Assembly: GCA_017652545.1 (NCBI GenBank)
Contig: JAGCAV010000440.1
Span: 1-8,594, forward strand
Reading direction: 5' to 3'
Origin: Lachnospiraceae bacterium
GTDB lineage: Bacteria > Bacillota_A > Clostridia > Lachnospirales > Lachnospiraceae
DNA: 8,594 nucleotides
Below, one piece after another: positions 1 to 5,353 of this stretch. The notes below the pieces were generated by a model, which saw only the letters and a program-made list of their open reading frames with translations, had not been told where the DNA came from and made no database searches. A program made the position numbers and the translations under genes. Positions within the stretch are counted from its first letter, which is position 1, and each line of letters starts with the position of its first letter.

Positions 1-274
1 AGATAATGATCTGGTAGGGGCAGCCATCGTATTCCCGGATGAAACAAAAAGCAGCGTATACATTGGCAGGATTTTTATTGACAGTGTCTATCATGGAAAA
101 GGTTACGGAATTCGTTTGATGGAATGCATAGAAAAGAATTTCCCATGGGCTGCTGAGTTTAATCTGGATACCCCATGCTGGAATGAGCGGACAAATGCTT
201 TTTACAAAAGATCAGGCTATCGTATTATAAAGGCTGAAGATGGTTTCGTCTTTTTTCAGAAAAAGAAACAGTGA
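1..274 (+). CDS. GNAT family N-acetyltransferase, C-terminal part (5' end outside window)
   Basis: This is the last 90 residues of an acetyltransferase whose start lies upstream of the window; the reading frame begins at base 2 and stops with TGA at 272-274. A beta-strand (IGRIFIDSVY) followed by HGKGYG at residues 31-36 of the fragment is the acetyl-CoA pyrophosphate-binding loop of the GNAT fold (R/Q-x-x-G-x-G/A). The helix after it (IRLMECIEK) and the late segment NERTNAFYKRSGYRI match the usual N-x-x-A-x-x-F-Y-x-x-x-G-F/Y motif near the end of these proteins. The family moves acetyl from acetyl-CoA to an amine on a small molecule or protein; the substrate cannot be read from this fragment. 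The base composition is more AT-rich than the genes downstream. Family assignment is firm, specific function unknown. Confidence 0.85.
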   Translation, partial: DNDLVGAAIVFPDETKSSVYIGRIFIDSVYHGKGYGIRLMECIEKNFPWAAEFNLDTPCWNERTNAFYKRSGYRIIKAEDGFVFFQKKKQ

Positions 275-389
275 ACCTGATATCATTCAGAGAAAGACAG
301 GGAGCTGCCGGGATGATTGAATTCTTCAGGCCAAAGGAGTATTCTGTTATGGTGAATCAATGACATATTCTGCCCAAAAGGAAGGTTAG

Positions 390-590
390 CCATGTTTCTG
401 GAGACTTGAACGCGTCTGGTGCGGCTATTACGACGGAAACGTGAAGTCCCGACGTGTTCAGGAAAAACTGGGATTCAGGTATCAGTGGACGACGGAGAAT
501 GTCCCGGTGCCGCAGATGGGTGAAACACGGAAGGGCCATGCCAATCTCATGACCAGAGAAGACCGGCTTAAGGCAAACGGCTTACTGTGA
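390..590 (+). pseudogene. Remnant of a RimJ/RimL-type GNAT acetyltransferase (C-terminal third)
   Basis: The frame from 390 to the TGA at 588-590 encodes 66 residues. They contain LERVWCGYYDGNVKSRRVQ, EKLGFRYQW and a tail with VPVPQMGETRKGH, which is the typical C-terminal region of RimJ/RimL-like acetyltransferases (N-x-x-S-x-x-x-x-E-K-x-G-F motif). The enzymes are normally about 170-190 residues, so more than half is missing. Directly upstream in the same frame is a TAG at 387-389, preceded by ATG at 360, and nothing upstream resembles the missing acetyl-CoA-binding core. A plausible ribosome binding site (AAAGGAG, 333-339) precedes an ATG at 349 that reads only four codons before a stop. 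I interpret this as a gene broken by an internal deletion and point changes. A short functional protein is possible but unlikely. Confidence 0.7.
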
Positions 591-600
591 GGCTTGTAAA

Positions 601-1344
601 ATGATCTATGAATTGACTGATACAGAAAAAGCGCGCCGGCTTTTTGAGGGCTGGGAGGAAACGATCGTTTATTCCTGCCTTCAGAAAACCATGGGAAAGA
701 TCTATGTGACGGATCTTAAGTCGCCTGTTTCTGCCATGGCATACGCAGGCTGCTTTGCTTTTTATGCCGGAGTACCGGACCGGGAACTTGTTCGTAAGAA
801 ACCGGACGGCTTTGTGATCATGACACCGCAGAATGAAGAATGGGCGGCCTGTATTGAAGCCTGCTTCCCTGACGCCAGAAAGAATACCCGGTATGCGATT
901 AAAAAGAACACCAGGTTTGACACCTCGCATCTGCAGCAGATCGTCCGGCAACTGCCTGACGGATATGAACTGGCGGAGATAGATGAAGATCTGTATGACC
1001 AGTGTCTGAAAAACCCGGTGACCTCGGACTTTGTTTCTTCTTTTGACAACAGGGAGCATTACCTGGACATGGGCAGGGGTATTGTGGTTCTGAAAGACGG
1101 AAAGATCGTATCCGGCGCCTCCTCCTACACCAGATACAGGGAAGGCATTGAAATTGAGGTGGATACTGTCCCTGAAGAAAGGCAGAAGGGCCTTGCCGCG
1201 GCTGCCTGCGCCGCCCTGATCCTCAGATGTCTGGAAGAAGGGCTGTATCCGAGCTGGGATGCCCAGAATAAGATCTCTGTCCGCCTGGCAGAAAAACTGG
1301 GATACGAACCGGACCATGAGTATCCGGTATATGAAGTGTCATGA
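601..1344 (+). CDS. GNAT acetyltransferase, GNAT_acetyltran (ZmaR-like) family
   Basis: This intact protein has 247 residues. The C-terminal half carries the GNAT signature: beta-strands GIVVLKDGKIVSGASSY (about 160-176) and GIEIEVDTVPEE (182-193), then the acetyl-CoA loop RQKGLAAA (194-201) and helix. The closing segment SWDAQNKISVRLAEKLGY (218-235) is the usual N-x-x-S-x-x-L-A-x-K-L-G-F/Y motif. The N-terminal ~110 residues are a second, weaker GNAT-like lobe, the arrangement of the GNAT_acetyltran family that includes the zwittermicin A resistance protein ZmaR. It is a cytosolic acetyl-CoA-dependent acyltransferase; the substrate is unknown, and antibiotic resistance should not be assumed. 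The ATG is ten bases after the stop of the GNAT remnant and has only a weak binding site (TGAGG at about 587-591). The gene next to it starts 60 bases downstream. Confidence 0.85.
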   Translation: MIYELTDTEKARRLFEGWEETIVYSCLQKTMGKIYVTDLKSPVSAMAYAGCFAFYAGVPDRELVRKKPDGFVIMTPQNEEWAACIEACFPDARKNTRYAIKKNTRFDTSHLQQIVRQLPDGYELAEIDEDLYDQCLKNPVTSDFVSSFDNREHYLDMGRGIVVLKDGKIVSGASSYTRYREGIEIEVDTVPEERQKGLAAAACAALILRCLEEGLYPSWDAQNKISVRLAEKLGYEPDHEYPVYEVS

Positions 1345-1404
1345 GAGTTCTCTTGACCCTGATGCCGGCCGGGTGTAAAACTGACTTCGAAGGGAGATGA
1401 CAGG

Positions 1405-2319
1405 ATGCGAGTGGATCTGATCACCGGCTTTCTGGGAGCCGGAAAGACAACATTTATAAAAAAGTACGTTTCATACCTGAAGGAGAAGGGCGAGCGTTTC
1501 CGGATCATCGAGAATGAATTCTGCGCCTGGGGCGTTGACACAAAGCTGCTGAAGGATACGCATGACGATATCCGGGATCTGTCCGGCTACTGCATGTGCT
1601 GTACCGGGAAGGACAAATTCATATCCATGCTGGCTGAAGCCGGACAGGAGGGATATGACAGAGTCCTGGTTGAACCTTCAGGGATCTATGACGTTGATGA
1701 GTTCTTCAGTGTGATGAACGCGCCGGTGGTCGCATCGTGCTGTGAGATCGGATCGGTCATTACCATTCTGGACGTTTGTCCGCCGGAGGAAAACAGCAGG
1801 GAGAGCAGCTATCTGATGCTGACGCAGCTGCTGGCTGCCGGCTGCATCCTGATCAGCAAGACCCTGCTCTATGACGAGAGAACAAAGGAGGATACCCTGG
1901 CTTTTGTCAGCCGGAGGCTGAGCCCGTACCTGACTGACGGTCATGTACCCATGGTCATCAGCAAGGACTGGAATGAGCTGACGGAAGAAGATTATCTGGC
2001 GATCCAGAGCAGCGGTTTTTATAAGGTCTCACATGCACATCTGGCCATGGATCACGGCAGCGTGTACGACACATGGATGTCGATGGCAGGCTGTACGGAT
2101 GAAGAAGACCTGACTGAAAAAATCAGAAGGATGTTCCATGATCCCGCGTGCGGGCAGGTGCTGCGCGTCAAGGGTTATGCAAAGGACCGCGAAGGGATCT
2201 GGTATGCGGTGAACTGTACAGGGGATGTGCTGGATGTTCAGCGCTCAGATATAAAGAGGGGGCTTCTGATCGTCATCGGGCAGGATCTGAATGAAGACGC
2301 CCTGAAGGAAATTGTTTGA
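1405..2319 (+). CDS. CobW/COG0523-family P-loop GTPase (putative metal chaperone)
   Basis: The protein has 304 residues. It opens with the Walker A motif GFLGAGKTT (8-16), followed by ENEF (36-39) at the place of the family's (V)NEFG element. A C-x-C-C metal motif is present at C63, C65 and C66, and EPSG (90-93) is the Walker B-like ExSG segment. The G4 base-recognition motif, normally NKxD, reads SKTL (151-154). H210, H212 and H217 lie where relatives have a His-rich stretch, but there are only three. The C-terminal CobW domain is recognisable in the RVKGYAKDREGIWYAV region (254-269) and in RGLLIVIGQDLNEDAL (285-300). Family members use GTP hydrolysis to deliver Zn, Co or other metals to target enzymes in the cytosol; the partner here is unknown. 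AAGGGAG at 1390-1396 supports the ATG. No neighbour obviously requires a metal cofactor, and I see no Zur-type operator. Confidence 0.88.
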   Translation: MRVDLITGFLGAGKTTFIKKYVSYLKEKGERFRIIENEFCAWGVDTKLLKDTHDDIRDLSGYCMCCTGKDKFISMLAEAGQEGYDRVLVEPSGIYDVDEFFSVMNAPVVASCCEIGSVITILDVCPPEENSRESSYLMLTQLLAAGCILISKTLLYDERTKEDTLAFVSRRLSPYLTDGHVPMVISKDWNELTEEDYLAIQSSGFYKVSHAHLAMDHGSVYDTWMSMAGCTDEEDLTEKIRRMFHDPACGQVLRVKGYAKDREGIWYAVNCTGDVLDVQRSDIKRGLLIVIGQDLNEDALKEIV

Positions 2320-2383
2320 TGTTCTTCAGGATCCTGACAGGTTTTCGCCGGAAAAAAGAACCGATGATTTCTGAAAAAGATGG

Positions 2384-2412
2384 TTTACAAAACCGCATTT
2401 CTCTGGTATGAT
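2384..2412 (+). promoter_or_regulatory. Sigma-A-type extended -10 promoter of the tRNA-Val gene
   Basis: The -35 box TTTACA (2384-2389) and the -10 box TATGAT (2407-2412) each match consensus at five of six bases and are separated by exactly 17 bases. A TG at 2404-2405 makes it an extended -10 promoter. Predicted transcription starts at about 2418-2420, some 25 bases before the tRNA. Confidence 0.8.
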
Positions 2413-2418
2413 GCTTAA

Positions 2419-2437
2419 GTCGGCGCAGGAAGCCGAC
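2419..2437 (+). other. Hairpin in the 5' leader of the tRNA-Val precursor
   Basis: GTCGGC (2419-2424) and GCCGAC (2432-2437) are perfect inverted copies around a seven-base loop, giving a six-pair GC-rich stem. It begins at the predicted transcription start and ends six bases before the mature tRNA. It has no T-run, so it is not a terminator; a leader or processing structure is an inference. Confidence 0.5.
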
Positions 2438-2443
2438 AAAGCT

Positions 2444-2516
2444 GGAAGGTTAGCTCAGCTGGGAGAGCGCTCGCTTGACGTGCGAAAGGTCGCAGGTTCG
2501 ATTCCTGTACCTTCCA
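2444..2516 (+). tRNA. tRNA-Val, anticodon GAC
   Basis: The cloverleaf folds as follows: acceptor GGAAGGT/ACCTTCC (seven perfect pairs), D-stem GCTC/GAGC, anticodon loop TTGACGT, five-base variable loop AGGTC and T-arm GCAGG-TTCGATT-CCTGT. The discriminator is A at 2516. The anticodon GAC reads valine codons GUC and GUU. CCA is not encoded (CTT follows), so it must be added by the CCA enzyme. The top pair of the anticodon stem (positions 27 and 43) is a C-A mismatch: CTCGC against GCGAA. The other four pairs are sound. It is transcribed from its own promoter upstream and may continue into the tRNA-Glu gene, since no terminator is seen between them. Confidence 0.93.
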
Positions 2517-2542
2517 CTTGCAGGACGGAAAGCAGATTTCGC

Positions 2543-2570
2543 TTGCATTTTACAATAAGTATGGTATCAT
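2543..2570 (+). promoter_or_regulatory. Extended -10 promoter of the tRNA-Glu gene
   Basis: TATCAT (2565-2570) with a TG at 2562-2563 forms an extended -10 box. TTGCAT at 2543-2548, 16 bases upstream, is a modest -35. The -10 and downstream bases (2562-2579) match the tRNA-Val promoter block (2404-2421) at 16 of 18 positions, which supports both as real promoters. Confidence 0.65.
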
Positions 2571-2588
2571 ACTTAAGTCTTATGACAC

Positions 2589-2660
2589 GGTTCCTTGGTC
2601 AAGCGGTCAAGACGCCGCCCTCTCACGGCGGAAACAGGGGTTCGATTCCCCTAGGAACTG
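2589..2660 (+). tRNA. tRNA-Glu, anticodon CTC
   Basis: The fold is: acceptor GGTTCCT/AGGAACT, D-arm beginning GTC and closing GAC, anticodon stem CCGCC/GGCGG around loop CTCTCAC, variable loop AAAC and T-arm AGGGG-TTCGATT-CCCCT. G at 2660 is the discriminator. The anticodon CTC reads glutamate codon GAG. CCA is not encoded. The first acceptor pair is G1-U72 rather than the usual G-C. The anticodon stem has five perfect pairs. The sequence otherwise closely follows bacterial tRNA-Glu (TGGTCAAGCGGTCAAGAC region). Confidence 0.93.
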
Positions 2661-2665
2661 CTCTG

Positions 2666-2694
2666 AAACCTCCGTATGTGCGGAGGTTTTTTTT
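2666..2694 (+). terminator. Intrinsic terminator of the tRNA unit
   Basis: ACCTCCG (2668-2674) pairs with CGGAGGT (2681-2687) around a six-base loop. The stem extends by two more A-T pairs and runs into eight T residues (2687-2694). This is a textbook rho-independent terminator six bases after the tRNA-Glu end and should separate the tRNA unit from the kinase-galK-galE genes. Confidence 0.92.
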
Positions 2695-2722
2695 ATCGAG
2701 GAAATATCTCTGGATTATGTCC

Positions 2723-2739
2723 TGGAATGATGCTATCCT
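2723..2739 (+). promoter_or_regulatory. Possible promoter of the kinase-galK-galE operon
   Basis: After the terminator and before the kinase there must be a new start. Two overlapping extended -10 candidates are visible: TGGAATGAT (2723-2731), which resembles the tRNA promoters, and TGCTATCCT (2731-2739). Neither has a convincing -35 at 16-18 bases. I cannot choose between them from sequence alone, and I see no clear operator palindrome. Confidence 0.3.
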
Positions 2740-2806
2740 AAAGACGGTCGCAGGCCCGGAAAGCAGGATCTTCGGGCTGTCAGGCAGGACATCAGAAGGA
2801 GTTGTC

Positions 2807-4030
2807 ATGAAGATTCTGGTAAGCAATGTGGGGAGTACGTCCCTGAAGTTCAAGCTTTATGAAATGCCGTCGGAGGAAGTCCTCTGTACAGGCAGGGTGG
2901 AAAGGGTCGGATCCGTCGATGACGCGATCTTTGCCTACGAAAACCGGAAGAGCGGGTACAGGGAAAAGAGGACCTGCTCAATTCCCGGATACACGGAAGG
3001 AATTGCCGCTTTTACCGCCTGTATGACAGATCCGGTCAACGGCGTCCTTCAGAGCATTGATGAAGTGGAGGCTGTCGGCTTTAAGACAGTGGCGTCGAGG
3101 GGTTTTTACGGGGTCCACGAGCTCACGGAAGCGGTCATGAAGGGCATGAAGGACTTTATGAGCATTGCGCCGGCCCATAACGCGGCTTACCTGGAAGCGA
3201 TCGGCTGTTTCCGGAAGATGCTGCCGGGCGTCAGGTTTATCGGCGTGTTTGAAACGGCTTTTCACCAGACCATTCCCGCAAAGCGCGCCCTCTACAGTCT
3301 GCCGTATGAATGGTATGAGAAATACGGGGTCCGCAAGCTCGGCTATCACGGCGCTTCCCATTCCTATGCAGCTTCCGTCCTGGAGGAAATGTTCGGTACG
3401 ACCGGAAAGGCGGTCACCTGCCATCTGGGCGGATCCGGGTCACTGTGCGCCATCGAGAACGGAAAGAGCGTGGATACCAGCTTTGGCATGTCGTTGCAGA
3501 TCGGTGTGTCTCAGTCGAACAGGGTCGGGGATCTTGATCCGTATGTGATCCGGTACCTGGAAGCGCAGGGCCTTTCAGAGGACGAGATTTTTGAGACCAT
3601 GACGAAAAAGAGCGGCCTTCTGGGCGTGTCGGGTGTCGGTAATGACCTTCGCTATATCATGGATGCCATGAAGCGGGGAAATGAGCGCGCCAGGCTGGCA
3701 GTGGAAATGTTTACGGACAGCATTCTGCACTATATCGGTGCGTACGCCGCCAAGATGGGCGGCCTGGACAATCTGGTCTTTACGGGAGGAATCGGAGAAA
3801 ATTCCGTCTATGTCAGGGAGCAGGTCTGCAGGAAACTGGCTTTTCTGGGGCTTGACTTTGATGAGGAAGCCAACCGGCTTGCCGGATCGGAGAAGACAGC
3901 AGGCGACAGGGGCGTTTCCATGATCTCAAAGAAAAACAGCCGTGTACGCGCGCTGGTCATCCCGGCAGATGAGGAGATTGTTGTGGGACGCAAAACATAT
4001 CGATATTTATTGGGAGGAGAAGGAGTATGA
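2807..4030 (+). CDS. Acetate/propionate kinase family protein with divergent active site
   Basis: The protein has 407 residues, close to the usual 395-405 for acetate kinase. Family features are clear: N7, S10, S12 and K14 in the N-terminal NVGSTSLKF element, FETAFHQTIP (148-157), GYHGASH (179-185), the R239-GDLDP segment, and GGIGENS (327-333). The canonical enzyme makes acetyl phosphate and ADP from acetate and ATP. Compared with remembered Methanosarcina AckA residues, R91 becomes K93, catalytic D148 becomes E149, N211 becomes G209, P232 becomes L230, and the GHRVVHGGE signature reads GFKTVASRG. I therefore do not call it ackA; acyl substrate and even activity are uncertain. The frame runs open from 2408 through both tRNAs, but AGAAGGAG at 2794-2801 and the family N-terminus fix ATG 2807. 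It overlaps galK by ATGA, which suggests translational coupling. No pta gene is adjacent. Confidence 0.85.
   Translation: MKILVSNVGSTSLKFKLYEMPSEEVLCTGRVERVGSVDDAIFAYENRKSGYREKRTCSIPGYTEGIAAFTACMTDPVNGVLQSIDEVEAVGFKTVASRGFYGVHELTEAVMKGMKDFMSIAPAHNAAYLEAIGCFRKMLPGVRFIGVFETAFHQTIPAKRALYSLPYEWYEKYGVRKLGYHGASHSYAASVLEEMFGTTGKAVTCHLGGSGSLCAIENGKSVDTSFGMSLQIGVSQSNRVGDLDPYVIRYLEAQGLSEDEIFETMTKKSGLLGVSGVGNDLRYIMDAMKRGNERARLAVEMFTDSILHYIGAYAAKMGGLDNLVFTGGIGENSVYVREQVCRKLAFLGLDFDEEANRLAGSEKTAGDRGVSMISKKNSRVRALVIPADEEIVVGRKTYRYLLGGEGV
4012..4025 (+). promoter_or_regulatory. Tandem ribosome binding site for galK inside the kinase gene
   Basis: GGGAGGAG (4012-4019) and AGGAG (4021-4025) lie directly before the galK ATG at 4027. 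The first has good spacing of about nine bases; the second is too close to be the main site. The same bases encode the Gly/Glu-rich last residues of the upstream kinase (GGEGV). Confidence 0.75.
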
Positions 4031-5307
4031 AGCTGCAGCAGTTGAAAGAGTATGTATCAACCGAAGATTTCCGGGAAAAGCTCGCACCGCTGTATCCGGG
4101 AAAGGTCACAGAAAACGCGGCAAGGTACGGGAAACTTCTGGAGATGTATGAGCAGGAGTTCGGAAGTGAAGATGCAGATATCAGGCTCTTTTCGGCTCCG
4201 GGAAGAACCGAGATCGGCGGAAATCACACGGACCACCAGCACGGACGGGTTCTGGCTGCGTCTGTTGATATGGATATGATCGCTGCGGCATCCATGAACG
4301 ACAGCGGAATCATCCGAATCAAATCGCAGGGATATCCCATCTGTGAGATTTCGGTCAGCGAGCTTGACGTGAAAGAAGAGGAGAAGAACTCGACAGCCTC
4401 CCTGATCAGGGGAATCGCGGCATATTTTGCAAGGCAGGAAGGATGTGCGATCTCCGGCCTGGACGCGGTTGTGATGTCAGCTGTCCTTCCCGGAAGCGGG
4501 ATCAGCTCCTCAGCGGCTTTCGAGGTCCTGGTCGGCAATATCATCAATACGCTTTTCAACGAAGGAAAAGCAGATGCCGTGAAGATCGCACAGATCGGGC
4601 AGTATGCCGAGAATGTCTATTTCGGAAAACCGAGCGGCCTGATGGATCAGATGGCTTCCTCCGTCGGCAATATCCTGACCATTGATTTTGCGGACAACGA
4701 ACATCCGGTCGTGAGAAGACTGAATGTGGACTTTGAAAAGACCGGGCTGGCCCTGTGCATCATCGACAGCGGTGCCGATCACGCGGACCTGACGGATGAG
4801 TATGCGGCCATTCCGAAGGAGATGAAGAAAGTATGTGCCCTGTTTGGCAAGAAAGTACTCCGGGAGATCCCGAGGGAAAAATTCATGGCCAGGCTGCATG
4901 ATGTCCGGAAGGCTGCGGGTGACCGCGCAGTACTGCGTTCGATCCATTTCTATACCGATAATGACAGGGTACCCCTTCAGGCGAAAGCCCTGGAGCAGGG
5001 CGACTATGATACGTTCCTCGAACTGGTGAAGGAGTCGGGGCGCAGTTCCTGGATGTGCCTGCAGAATATCACACCGCTGGGAAGTTCCTCTCATCAGGAG
5101 ATGGCAGTGGCCCTGGCCGTGTGCCATGCGCTGCTGGGAGAAAGAGGCGCTTTCAGGGTCCACGGCGGCGGCTTTGCCGGCACCTGTCAGGCGTTTGTCC
5201 CGGTTGAAATGCTGGAGTCATTCAAGACCGGTATCATCGGACTGCTCGGTGTGGACAGATGCCATGTGCTGCATATCCGCAGCGTTGGCGGCTGCTGCGT
5301 ACTGTAA
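4027..5307 (+). CDS. galK: Galactokinase
   Basis: This GHMP-family kinase of 426 residues phosphorylates galactose to galactose 1-phosphate with ATP in the cytosol, the first committed Leloir step. The galactokinase signature is present as GRTEIGGNHTDHQHG (59-73), with R60, H67 and D69. The ATP-binding loop LPGSGISSSAAFE lies at 154-166. D207 in GLMDQ (204-208) is the catalytic base position, and motif 3 is HGGGFAGTCQ (379-388). N66 stands where classical enzymes have Glu (GEHTD); I recall this GGNHTDHQ form as usual in clostridial galactokinases. The protein is about 30 residues longer than E. coli GalK, mostly at the N-terminus (a helical segment, about residues 1-48). The start is set by the ATGA overlap with the upstream kinase and the tandem binding site. 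galE follows 46 bases later. Confidence 0.9.
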   Translation: MKLQQLKEYVSTEDFREKLAPLYPGKVTENAARYGKLLEMYEQEFGSEDADIRLFSAPGRTEIGGNHTDHQHGRVLAASVDMDMIAAASMNDSGIIRIKSQGYPICEISVSELDVKEEEKNSTASLIRGIAAYFARQEGCAISGLDAVVMSAVLPGSGISSSAAFEVLVGNIINTLFNEGKADAVKIAQIGQYAENVYFGKPSGLMDQMASSVGNILTIDFADNEHPVVRRLNVDFEKTGLALCIIDSGADHADLTDEYAAIPKEMKKVCALFGKKVLREIPREKFMARLHDVRKAAGDRAVLRSIHFYTDNDRVPLQAKALEQGDYDTFLELVKESGRSSWMCLQNITPLGSSSHQEMAVALAVCHALLGERGAFRVHGGGFAGTCQAFVPVEMLESFKTGIIGLLGVDRCHVLHIRSVGGCCVL

Positions 5308-5353
5308 GTAACAAACAGGCTATTTATATATAAGCAGACGGGAGAGATGGAAA

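Noticed and set aside
317..345. TTGAAT-N17-TATTCT promoter-like pair before the GNAT remnant
   Set aside because: Each box matches consensus at only four of six bases in AT-rich sequence, and the gene after it is broken.
568..1317. 249-codon minus-strand frame almost matching the intact GNAT gene in length
   Set aside because: The plus-strand protein has clear GNAT motifs; the antisense product resembles nothing and has no plausible start signal.
2326..2337. Twelve-base palindrome TCAGGATCCTGA after the CobW-family gene
   Set aside because: It has no loop and no T-run, so it is not a terminator; no other copy was seen to suggest an operator. Probably chance.
2342..2355. TTTTC/GAAAA stem downstream of the CobW-family gene
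   Set aside because: The stem is short and AT-rich without a following T-run; too weak to call a terminator.
2526..2541. Short hairpin CGGAA/TTTCG between the two tRNAs
   Set aside because: Five pairs including a wobble and no T-run, so not a credible terminator.
2408..2806. N-terminal extension of about 130 codons on the acetate-kinase-like protein
   Set aside because: This stretch is both tRNA genes and a terminator. The family N-terminus and a ribosome binding site are at 2807.
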